This document shows, one piece after another, positions 41,627 to 50,826 of a stretch of 64,000 nucleotides of DNA. The first letter of the stretch is position 1. Each line of letters starts with the position of its first letter. This DNA is from an uncultured Caulobacterales bacterium (lineage in GTDB: Bacteria; Pseudomonadota; Alphaproteobacteria; Caulobacterales; Caulobacteraceae). The position numbers and the translations under genes were made by a program. Location: positions 61,808 to 125,807 of the forward strand of contig CAISEP010000024.1 of NCBI GenBank assembly GCA_903884425.1. Reading direction: 5' to 3'. A model generated the notes under the pieces. The model did no database searches, was not told where the DNA came from, and saw only the letters and a program-made list of their open reading frames with translations.

Positions 41627-41932
41627 TCAGACGCTGACCCGGCGCAGCAGGCCCCGGGGCGGGCGCCGGTCGTCGGCCCCGGTCCACTGGGTGGACAGAT
41701 AGGCGGTCCGGGCGGCGCGCAGGGTGGCTTCGCCCCCCTTCAGACCCCGGCGGGGATGGGCCTGGCCGGCCATGTGGGCCTCGAAGGTGGCACCGGCCCC
41801 GGCAGCGGGACGGCGGCGGCCGTCCGGGCCCGTGCTGGCCCGGGGTGCCTCGCGACGGGCGTCGTCACAGTCGCCCTGCGCCCGGGGGGCGGAGGCGATG
41901 ACGGGCAGCAGGCGTTGGTAAGCATGTACCAT
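41627..41932 (-). CDS. Small hypothetical protein with YLSxQWxGxDDRRPP motif (copy 2)
   Basis: 101 residues from the ATG at 41932. C-terminal block YLSTQWTGADDRRPPRGLLR is paralogous to the gene at 41253. The N-terminal part is a short amphipathic helix and a Pro/Arg-rich linker. The gap of about 300 bp to ileS (41933-42229) holds no other gene that I can see. Confidence 0.6.
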   Translation of the reverse strand: MVHAYQRLLPVIASAPRAQGDCDDARREAPRASTGPDGRRRPAAGAGATFEAHMAGQAHPRRGLKGGEATLRAARTAYLSTQWTGADDRRPPRGLLRRVSV

Positions 41933-42229
41933 TTCGAGACGTCCCGGAGGCTTCGACACCCGCCCGGAGCAAGATCGCAGCCGGACAGGGTTACCCGCGC
42001 CTTAACCTTGTCTCGTACCCGCCCCCATCTCGCCTTTGCCTATCGTCGGCGGCTCTGCTAAACGCAGGGCATGACCGGTTTCCGCCCCACCTCGCGAATT
42101 ATCCGCCCGGCGTGACGCCGTCGGGCCGCCGCACAGGTCGCTTGCGCACGCCGGGTCCCTGATCCCTCGCCTTCATCCCGCCCGCGCGCCTGTCCGCGCA
42201 TGCCGACGCCCCATCCGAGAACGAGTTCC

Positions 42230-45112
42230 ATGGCCGACGACCAGACCCCCTCCGCCGGACGCGACTACCGCGACACGGTGTTCCTGCCCCAGACCCCCTT
42301 CCCCATGCGCGCGGGCCTGCCGAAGCTGGAGCCGGAAATCCTGGCCCGCTGGGCGGAGATCGACCTCTATCGCACCGCCCGGGCGAAGCGGCAGGCCGAC
42401 GGCCGCCCGCTGTTCGTGCTGCATGACGGCCCGCCCTATGCCAACGGCCCGATCCACATCGGCCACGCCCTGAACAAGATCCTGAAGGACTTCGTGGTCC
42501 GCACCCGGCTGGTGCTGGGGAACGACGTGGACTTCACCCCCGGTTGGGACTGCCACGGCCTGCCCATCGAGTGGAAGATCGAGGAGCAGTTCCGCAGCCG
42601 TGGCCGCACCAAGGACCAGGTCTCCAAGGCCGAGTTCCGCGCCGCCTGCCGCCTCTATGCAGACGAGTGGATCGTGAAGCAGGGGGAGGAGTTCCGCCGC
42701 CTGGGCGTGCTGGGCAGCTGGGACAAGCGCTACGCCACCATGGACTACGCCTCCGAGGCGACCATCGTGCGGGAGTTCCACAGGTTCCTGATGTCCGGCC
42801 AGCTGTACCGCGGCTCCAAGCCGGTCATGTGGAGCCCGGTGGAGCGCACGGCGCTGGCCGATGCCGAGGTCGAGTACCACGACCATGTGAGCCCGACCGT
42901 GTGGGTGAAGTTCCCGGTGGTGAGCCAACAGAGCGGCCCCGGCAAAGGTGTCACCGTCTACGGCGGAGAATCGCAACGTACGCCATCGGTCGTCATCTGG
43001 ACCACCACGCCCTGGACCATGCCCGGCAACCGCGCCATCTCCTACGGGCCCGAGATCGCCTATGGCCTCTATGAGGTCCAGTCCATGGAGACCGGGCTCG
43101 CCTTCGAGCCCTGGGCCAAGCCCGGCGACCGGCTGATCGTCGCCGACCGGCTGGCTGCGGACGTGGCCAAGGCGGCCATGATCGCCACCTGGACTCGGGT
43201 CGGGGACGTGGACCCGTCGGGCCTCGTCTGCGCCCATCCCCTGCGCGGCCAGGGCTATGAGTTCGATGTCCCCCTGCTGGCGGGCGACCACGTGACCGAC
43301 GATGCGGGCACGGGCTTTGTCCACACCGCCCCCGGCCACGGTGCCGACGACTACGCCATCTGGATCGCCACCGGCCACCGGGAGATCCCCGACACGGTGG
43401 ATGCGGACGGCAAGTACTATCCCGACGTCCCCCTGTTCGGCGGCATGGCGGTCATGGAGACCGAGGGCAAGAAGGCGGGAAAGTTCGGCCCGGCCAACGG
43501 CGCGGTGATGGACGCCCTGATCGCCGCCGGCAACCTGCTGGCCCGGGGGCGGCTGGAGCATTCCTATCCCCACAGCTGGCGGTCCAAGGCCCCGGTGATC
43601 TTCCGCAACACGCCCCAGTGGTTCATCCGCATGGACGCCCCGCTCGCCAGCGGCAAGACCCTGCGCGAGACGGCGCTCGCGGCCATCGACGCCACCGCCT
43701 TCCACCCGCAGACCGGCTACAACCGCCTGCGCTCCATGGTGGAGAACCGGCCGGACTGGCTGGTCAGCCGCCAGCGGGCCTGGGGCACGCCGCTGGCCCT
43801 GTTCGTGGACAAGCGCACCCGCGAGCCCCTGCAGGACGAAGAGGTCAACGCCCGCATCGCCGCGGCCATCGAAAGCCACGGCGCCGACGCCTGGTTCACC
43901 CGCGACCCGGCGGAGTTCCTCGGCCCCGGCCGCAATCCCGACGACTACGAGAAGATCGACGACATCCTCGACGTCTGGTTCGACTCGGGCTCGACCCATG
44001 CCTTCACCATCGAGGGGGTGGACGGCAGCCAGTGGCCCGCGGACCTCTATCTGGAAGGCTCCGACCAGCATCGGGGCTGGTTCCAGTCCTCCCTGCTGGA
44101 GGGCTGCGGCACCCGCGGCCGGGCGCCCTTCAACGCCCTTCTGACCCACGGCATGACCCTGGATGACAAGGGTCAGAAGATGTCCAAGTCCATCGGCAAT
44201 ACGGTGGACCCGCAGACCGTGATCAAGGAAAGCGGCGCGGAGATCATCCGCCTGTGGGCTGCCATGGTCGACTATTCGGAAGACCAGCGGATCGGCAAGC
44301 AGATGCTGGCCACCACCACCGACGCCTATCGCAAGCTGCGCAACACGCTGCGCTACCTGCTGGGCGCGCTGGACGGCTTCAGCGAGGCCGAGCGGGTGGC
44401 GGTGGCGGAAATGGAGCCGCTGGAGCGCTACATCCTGCACCGCATGTGGGAGATCGACGCCGAGGTGCGCCGCGCCTACGAGACCTATCGCTTCTCCGAC
44501 GCCTGGCGGGCGGTGATGCACTTCTGCAGCGAGGACCTGTCCAGCCTCTATTTCGACATCCGCAAGGACAGCCTCTATTGCGACCGCCCGGACAGCCTGC
44601 GCCGCCGGGGCGTGCGCACGGTGATGGACGAGGCCTTCCTGCGCCTGACCGTGTGGCTGTCGCCGCTCGCCGTCTTCACCACCGAGGAGGCCTGGACCAC
44701 CCGCTTCCCCGACGCCGGGCCGAACATCCTGCGCGAACTGCCGGATCAGGATCCGGCGTGGGAGAATGCGGCGGAGGCGGCCCGCTGGGGCGCGATCCAT
44801 GGGGTGCTGGAAACGGTCAATGCGGCCCTGGAGGGCAAGCGCAACGAGAAGCTGATCGGCTCTGGGCTCGAAGCGGCGGTCGAGGTGGCGGTGACAGCCG
44901 AGGCACGGGCCGCCTTTGACGGGGTGGTGCCGCAGGACGTGTTCCGGACGAGCGCCGCGCGCCTTGCCGTCGGCGAGACGTCCGTCAGCGTGCTCCGCGC
45001 CCCCGGCCACAAGTGCGAGCGGTGCTGGAAGGTGTTGCCGGAGGTGGCGCCGCCGAAGATGCTGTGCCAACGTTGCGACGACGCCGTCACTCATATTGAT
45101 GCGGGCCACTGA
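42230..45112 (+). CDS. ileS: Isoleucyl-tRNA synthetase
   Basis: 960 residues from the ATG at 42230 with GAG-rich sequence upstream. HIGH motif in GPIHIGHALNKILKD, KMSKS in GQKMSKSIGN, the editing domain in between, and a C-terminal zinc finger (CERCW and CQRC). Charges tRNA-Ile. The lspA gene follows without a gap. Confidence 0.96.
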   Translation: MADDQTPSAGRDYRDTVFLPQTPFPMRAGLPKLEPEILARWAEIDLYRTARAKRQADGRPLFVLHDGPPYANGPIHIGHALNKILKDFVVRTRLVLGNDVDFTPGWDCHGLPIEWKIEEQFRSRGRTKDQVSKAEFRAACRLYADEWIVKQGEEFRRLGVLGSWDKRYATMDYASEATIVREFHRFLMSGQLYRGSKPVMWSPVERTALADAEVEYHDHVSPTVWVKFPVVSQQSGPGKGVTVYGGESQRTPSVVIWTTTPWTMPGNRAISYGPEIAYGLYEVQSMETGLAFEPWAKPGDRLIVADRLAADVAKAAMIATWTRVGDVDPSGLVCAHPLRGQGYEFDVPLLAGDHVTDDAGTGFVHTAPGHGADDYAIWIATGHREIPDTVDADGKYYPDVPLFGGMAVMETEGKKAGKFGPANGAVMDALIAAGNLLARGRLEHSYPHSWRSKAPVIFRNTPQWFIRMDAPLASGKTLRETALAAIDATAFHPQTGYNRLRSMVENRPDWLVSRQRAWGTPLALFVDKRTREPLQDEEVNARIAAAIESHGADAWFTRDPAEFLGPGRNPDDYEKIDDILDVWFDSGSTHAFTIEGVDGSQWPADLYLEGSDQHRGWFQSSLLEGCGTRGRAPFNALLTHGMTLDDKGQKMSKSIGNTVDPQTVIKESGAEIIRLWAAMVDYSEDQRIGKQMLATTTDAYRKLRNTLRYLLGALDGFSEAERVAVAEMEPLERYILHRMWEIDAEVRRAYETYRFSDAWRAVMHFCSEDLSSLYFDIRKDSLYCDRPDSLRRRGVRTVMDEAFLRLTVWLSPLAVFTTEEAWTTRFPDAGPNILRELPDQDPAWENAAEAARWGAIHGVLETVNAALEGKRNEKLIGSGLEAAVEVAVTAEARAAFDGVVPQDVFRTSAARLAVGETSVSVLRAPGHKCERCWKVLPEVAPPKMLCQRCDDAVTHIDAGH

Positions 45113-45646
45113 ATGAGCTTCCTGCCGTCCCCCGTCCGGGCCCTGCTGCCGCGAGACCTCAGCGTCTCGCCCATGGGCCGTCTGGCCTTTGCCGTGGCCG
45201 GAGGGGTGGCGGTGGCCGACCAGCTGAGCAAGTGGCTGATCGTCCATGTGGTCCGCCTGCCGGAACGGCTGCAGGTGCCGGTGGCGCCTCCGGTGTTCAA
45301 CCTGACCATGGTCTGGAACCACGGGGTCACCTTCGGTGCCTTCCGCAATTCGGGAGAGGTGGGGCGCTGGGCCCTGGTGGCGGTGGCCACCGCCGTGGTG
45401 GTGGTGCTGGCCAATGTGGCCCGCACGGCGGAGCGGGGGCTCTTGGCCGTGGGGCTCGGCCTGATCCTGGGCGGGGCCGTGGGCAACAACCTGATCGACC
45501 GGGTGCTGCTCGGGGCCGTGGCGGATTTCTTCGACTTTTCCGGGCTCTATTTCCCGTGGGTGTTCAACGTGGCCGACATTGCCATCGACCTGGGCATCGC
45601 CTGCCTGGCCGCCGACATGCTGGGCACCCAGCCGGAACGGGCCTGA
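45113..45646 (+). CDS. lspA: Lipoprotein signal peptidase II
   Basis: 177 residues, four membrane helices. Catalytic aspartates lie in GNNLIDRVLLG and FNVADIAID, and DQLSKW is the usual first motif. It cleaves prolipoproteins such as the DUF3035 lipoprotein encoded next. Start codon directly abuts the ileS stop. Confidence 0.95.
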   Translation: MSFLPSPVRALLPRDLSVSPMGRLAFAVAGGVAVADQLSKWLIVHVVRLPERLQVPVAPPVFNLTMVWNHGVTFGAFRNSGEVGRWALVAVATAVVVVLANVARTAERGLLAVGLGLILGGAVGNNLIDRVLLGAVADFFDFSGLYFPWVFNVADIAIDLGIACLAADMLGTQPERA

Positions 45647-45690
45647 GGGGCTCAAGTCCTTCGAGATGGGAACGCCTGCCCCATATCCCG

Positions 45691-45717
45691 TCATTCTCGG
45701 CCGTGAGCCGAGAATGA
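45691..45717 (+). terminator. Perfect 11-bp stem hairpin after lspA
   Basis: TCATTCTCGGC and GCCGAGAATGA pair fully around the loop CGTGA. It lies about 45 bases after the lspA stop. The GAATGA end relates it to family D, but the arms differ by matched changes (CTCGGC/GCCGAG). There is no T-run, so a terminator role is only possible. Confidence 0.5.
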
Positions 45718-45734
45718 TGCCCCTTATTTCACCT

Positions 45735-45940
45735 CGTCATTCCCGCCCTTGAGGCGGGAACCTCCATCCGAACGTGGCGCTCCGTCCTGAACAAGGTTCC
45801 CGGGTCTTCGCCCGGGAATGACGAGTTTCAAAAAGCTCAAATGTCGTCGTCATTCCCGCCCTTGAGGCGGGAACCTCCCTCCGAACATGGCGCTCCATCC
45901 TGACCAAGGTTCCCCGGTCTTCCTCCGGGAATGACGACCA
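45735..45940 (+). repeat. Array of C/D hairpins (D, C, D, C)
   Basis: D near 45735-45770, C near 45781-45826, D near 45846-45880, C near 45895-45940 (the last C has mismatches in one arm). Junctions between D and C contain CGCTCCGTCCTGAAC or CGCTCCATCCTGACC, as at the GIY-YIG locus. With the hairpin at 45691 this explains most of the 422-bp gap after lspA. Confidence 0.88.
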
Positions 45941-45996
45941 TGGCGGGATCCACCCCCCGCCGCAAAAAAGGCGCCGACCCGTCCTATCGGTTTGGC

Positions 45997-46026
45997 TTGG
46001 CGCGGACAGGGTTTATGCGCTAGTCC
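45997..46026 (+). promoter_or_regulatory. Candidate housekeeping promoter of the DUF3035 lipoprotein gene
   Basis: TTGGCGC (45997-46003) and GCTAGTCC (46019-46026) resemble the Caulobacter -35 (TTGACGS) and -10 (GCTANAWC) with a spacer of 15, one more than usual. A ribosome site GAGGAG follows before the ATG at 46069. Confidence 0.4.
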
Positions 46027-46068
46027 TGTGCCTCACTGATCAATCGGCCCGGCCGAGGAGTTTCTCCC

Positions 46069-46653
46069 ATGCGCTTTGACCCGAAGACCGTCCGACCGGT
46101 CCTGACCGCGGCAGCCCTCGGCCTCGCCGGCCTTGCCCTGACCGCCTGCGGCGGCGGCGAGAGCCTGGGCTTCGGCAAGGTGACGCCGGACGAGTTCCGG
46201 GTGGTGGCCAAGGCCCCCCTGACCCTGCCGCCGGAATATGCCCTGCGGCCGCCGACGCCGGGCGAGCCGCGCCCGCAGGAACTGCAGCCGGAAAGCGCCG
46301 CGCGCCAGGCCGTGCTGGGCCAGCAGGCGGCGATCCAGCGCTCCGAAGGGGAAAAGCTGCTCACCGCCCGGGCCGGCGTCGGCAAGGCCGATCCGCTGAT
46401 CCGCTACATGGTGGACGACGAGTTCGGCGAAGTGGCCCACAAGGACAAGAGCTTCGCCGACACGGTGATGTTCTGGAAGAAGCCCGCGCCGGACGCCATC
46501 GCCAAGGCCGGGGCCCGGGAGGCCGCCATCGAGGCCGCCAGCCCGCTGAATCCCGGCGACGAGGAAGCCCGCATCAAGGCCGCCGTGGGCGACAAGCCGA
46601 TCCTGATCAAGCGCGCCCCGGAAGGCGCGATGTTCAAGCTTCCCGGTCTCTGA
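46069..46653 (+). CDS. DUF3035-family lipoprotein
   Basis: 194 residues. Signal peptide with lipobox LTAC (Cys27), then PDEFRVVAKAPLTLPPEYAL, the core of the family. The ending (PEGAMFKLPGL) is partly copied in the tandem repeat that follows. The family is found next to lspA in alphaproteobacteria, and its function is unknown. Confidence 0.88.
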   Translation: MRFDPKTVRPVLTAAALGLAGLALTACGGGESLGFGKVTPDEFRVVAKAPLTLPPEYALRPPTPGEPRPQELQPESAARQAVLGQQAAIQRSEGEKLLTARAGVGKADPLIRYMVDDEFGEVAHKDKSFADTVMFWKKPAPDAIAKAGAREAAIEAASPLNPGDEEARIKAAVGDKPILIKRAPEGAMFKLPGL

Positions 46654-46736
46654 TCGAGACCGGCAGGTTCAAGCTTCCCGGTCTCTGACCGAGACCGAAG
46701 GGTTCAAGCTCCCCGGTCTCTAGACGAGACCGGAGC
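46632..46736 (+). repeat. Three tandem 35-bp units that copy the end of the lipoprotein gene
   Basis: Units start at 46632, 46667 and 46702. The first contains the final codons and stop of the DUF3035 gene. The later units again spell the last codons (FKLPGL and, in unit 2, a stop) outside the gene. Each unit holds a hairpin (CCGGTCTC and GAGACCGG in unit 1, loop TGATC) that may serve as a terminator for both the lipoprotein and convergent cysS genes. Confidence 0.92.
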
Positions 46737-46739
46737 GCC

Positions 46740-48128
<1,389 letters not shown>

Positions 48129-48180
48129 GGGCGAGGCTCTACACGGTTTGCCCGGCGGGGAGTAGGGGGCGGTGGGTGGT

Positions 48181-48437
48181 TCGTCCTTCGAGACGCCCCT
48201 TCGGGGCTCCTCAGGATGACGAAGAGAGTTGATATTCCACGATAATCGTCATCCTGAGGAGGGCCGGAACGGCCCGTCTCGAAGGACGCTGTGCCGGTGG
48301 TGCGTGGTTCGAGACGCCCCGTTCCGGGGCTCCTCACCATGACGAAGGTGGGTTGGTCGAGCCCACAAAGCCCGCCGTTCGTCCCTCAACGCGCGTCATC
48401 CTGAGGAGGGCCGGAACGGCCCGTCTCGAAGGACGCA
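48181..48437 (+). repeat. Two composite A/B-family repeats
   Basis: 48181-48290 is A then inverted A. 48301-48437 is B then inverted A. They fill nearly all of the 316-bp gap between cysS and the serine hydrolase gene, which point the same way. Confidence 0.85.
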
Positions 48438-48444
48438 AGCCTCC

Positions 48445-49548
48445 TCACAGACACCCATAGACCGCATCGATCAGCCGCCTTGCCCGCGGGTCGCCGCGCA
48501 GGTCGGTCCCCTGGCGGTTCATCACATAGGCGAGCCCCAGCCGCTGCTCCGGATCGCAGACCGCCACGCTGCCCCCCCAGCCGCTGTGGCCGAAGGTGAG
48601 CCGCCCCGGTCCGAAGGCGCCGGAGTCCGCATTGCGCATCACCCCCGCCCCCCAGCTCATCACATAGGGCAGCACCAGGTCCTGGCCGCTGATCCGCTCC
48701 CGCGCCATCTCGTCCCGGGTGGCGGGGTCCAGCACCCCCTCCCCCGTGGTGGCCAGCCGCCCCATCAGCCGGGCCAGCGCCAGGGCCGTGGCGTGGCCGT
48801 TGGCGGACGGGATCTCCGCCCGGCGCCACTCGTCCCCCGACCGGCCGCCGGGGGAGGACCAGCGGGTCATGAAGGCGGCCCGGGTGGGGATGTTCATCTC
48901 CCCGAAGTCCGGGACGGCCTTGGGCCGCTCCATCTGCGCCACCCGGGGAAACTCCCCGTCCGGCAGGCCGATCCACAGGTCGAGGTCCAGAGGCACCGCC
49001 AGGTCCTCCCGCAGGGCCGTGCCCATGGTCCGGCCGTCCACCCGGCGGAAGATCTCGCCGGCGATGTAGCCGAAGGTGATGGGGTGATAGCCGCTGGCCG
49101 TGCCCGGCGGCCACAGGGGGGCCATGGCCGCCAGCGCCGCGCACAGTCCCTTCCAGTCGAACCACAGGGCCGGGTCGATGGCAAAGCGGAAGCCCGACAG
49201 CCCCGCCTGATGGGACAGGGCCTGCTCCACCGTGATCTCCCCCTTGCCCGCCTGGGCGAATTCCGGCCAGACCGAGGCGACCGTCTGGCGGTAGGACAGC
49301 TTCCCCTCCGCCACCAGCCGCGCCATCAGGATCGCCGCCAGGGCCTTGGTGGTGGAGAAGACCGGCGTCAGGGTCCGCGCATCGAAGGGCTTCGTCCGCT
49401 CCCGGTCCGCATGGCCCGCCCACAGGTCGAGGACGGTCACGTCGTCCTGCACGACGCTGAAACGGACCCCCAGCTCCAGCCCCTCGGAGAACTGGTCCTC
49501 GAACACCTGCCGGGCCGGGGCGAAGCGCGGTTCCACGATCATGACCAT
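48445..49548 (-). CDS. Serine hydrolase of the beta-lactamase (class C-like) family
   Basis: 367 residues from the ATG at 49548 with AGGGA upstream. The nucleophile motif is FSTTKALA (SxxK), and HSGWGGSV takes the place of the KTG-type third motif. The second motif is Tyr-containing (SGYHPITFGYIAGEI), as in EstB-type esterases. There is no signal peptide, so it is probably a cytoplasmic esterase rather than a penicillin-interactive enzyme. Confidence 0.88.
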   Translation of the reverse strand: MVMIVEPRFAPARQVFEDQFSEGLELGVRFSVVQDDVTVLDLWAGHADRERTKPFDARTLTPVFSTTKALAAILMARLVAEGKLSYRQTVASVWPEFAQAGKGEITVEQALSHQAGLSGFRFAIDPALWFDWKGLCAALAAMAPLWPPGTASGYHPITFGYIAGEIFRRVDGRTMGTALREDLAVPLDLDLWIGLPDGEFPRVAQMERPKAVPDFGEMNIPTRAAFMTRWSSPGGRSGDEWRRAEIPSANGHATALALARLMGRLATTGEGVLDPATRDEMARERISGQDLVLPYVMSWGAGVMRNADSGAFGPGRLTFGHSGWGGSVAVCDPEQRLGLAYVMNRQGTDLRGDPRARRLIDAVYGCL

Positions 49549-49684
49549 CCCATCCCTTGTCTGACTCAGGTCCCGGTGACCGAGGACGGGTATGCGCGGG
49601 GCGGCGGCCGGTGACAACCGCCTACAACCGGCCGGGTCGCCCGGGAGGGACGCGCCCGCGCCGGACGCGCAGCCCCTCCGGGGA

Positions 49685-50539
49685 TCAGGCAAGGACCTCG
49701 ACGCTGACCGGGGCCAGGGGGGCGCGGGGATCGGTCCCGCCCCCGACCATGTCGAGATCCCCGAAGCCCCGGGCCAGGGCGGCATCCAGGGCGTCGGCCA
49801 CCCCCGCCACCGCCCGGCGCACGGCGGTCTCGCCGGAAGCCGGGGCGACCGGGTCCACCAGCGCCCCGCCGACAAGTGCCGAGAACAGGTCGCCCACCCC
49901 GTTGGGGGCCTGGCTGACCCGTCCATGGCTGAAGCGCCAGACGCCCGCGTCCGACACGTCCAGCACCCCGGCACGACCGGGCGCGGCGGGGCTCGAGGTG
50001 ACCACCACCCGCCGGCCGCGCAGGCGGGTGCGCAGGGCCTGGGCGGCGGCGATGGCGGCGGCTTCGGGGTCCACGGGGGCAGAGGCCAGGTGTCCCAGCT
50101 CCCACAGGTTGGGGGTGATCAGGTCCGCCCGGGGCAGCAGTAGCGCCGCCACCGCCTGCGCCACCTCCGGCCGGACATAGAGCCCCTTGCCCTCGTCCCC
50201 CAGGACCGGATCGACCAGCACCAGCGGGCGCGCGTCCCCGGGGAAGGCATCCAGGGCCTCCGCCGCCGCCGCGACCTGGTCGGGATGGGCGAAATAGCCG
50301 GTGAGAACCAGGCGGATGCGCGGGCCCAGACCCCGGGCGGCGATGCCCTCCAGTACCCCGCGGAACTGGGCCGGATCCACCGCCCCGCCGCCGGGGGGGC
50401 CAAGCCCGGGATGGCGGCCGAACAGCACCGTGGGGGCCAGGACCGGCGCGATGCCGAGCCGCGCGAGGGCAAGCGACTGGGCCATGCCTCCCACCCGGCT
50501 GGCGGCCACGTAACTGGAAAGAATCAGGGCGTGGGGCAC
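49685..50539 (-). CDS. pdxY: Pyridoxal kinase-like PfkB/ribokinase-fold protein
   Basis: 284 residues: LILSSYVAASRVGGMAQSLA at the start, VLVDPVLGDEGKGLYV and LITPNLWELGHL in the middle, and NGVGDLFSALVGG with the catalytic Asp near the end, the PdxY/PdxK layout. It phosphorylates pyridoxal in B6 salvage. Divergent from the podJ-like gene. Confidence 0.85.
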   Translation of the reverse strand: MPHALILSSYVAASRVGGMAQSLALARLGIAPVLAPTVLFGRHPGLGPPGGGAVDPAQFRGVLEGIAARGLGPRIRLVLTGYFAHPDQVAAAAEALDAFPGDARPLVLVDPVLGDEGKGLYVRPEVAQAVAALLLPRADLITPNLWELGHLASAPVDPEAAAIAAAQALRTRLRGRRVVVTSSPAAPGRAGVLDVSDAGVWRFSHGRVSQAPNGVGDLFSALVGGALVDPVAPASGETAVRRAVAGVADALDAALARGFGDLDMVGGGTDPRAPLAPVSVEVLA

Positions 50540-50621
50540 GGGTACAGCCTTTCGTCCGGCGGCGTTCCGACCGGGTTTGCGGAGGGAGGACAGCGCAGGA
50601 TTAACCGCCCTCCGCTTGGAG

Positions 50622-50637
50622 TTAATTTCCTATTAAC
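50622..50637. promoter_or_regulatory. CtrA box upstream of the podJ-like gene
   Basis: TTAA (50622-50625), seven bases, then TTAAC (50633-50637) is an exact match to the CtrA consensus TTAA-N7-TTAA(C). Two GANTC sites for the CcrM methylase follow at 50659 (GAGTC) and 50670 (GATTC). Together they suggest cell-cycle control of the gene that starts at 50827, or of pdxY on the other side. Confidence 0.65.
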
Positions 50638-50826
50638 CAAATTTAGCGCTTGCTCACCGAGTCGGTGGAGATTCGTCCACAGGCAATTCTCGCGAGCTCT
50701 ATATGTAGTGGCTAACGCGCGTTTACACCCAAAGAGTGGGTCGTTAGCGTCATCCTGTAGAGACTATGCCCGGCTCGACCGGGACAGGGGTTGTCAGACG
50801 GATCTCGTCTGTAGGAGCGCGCGGGC

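Noticed and set aside
42173..45694. A 1173-residue minus-strand frame opposite ileS and lspA
   Set aside because: Antisense of genuine, motif-complete genes. Composition is Gly/Gln/His/Arg-rich without a fold.
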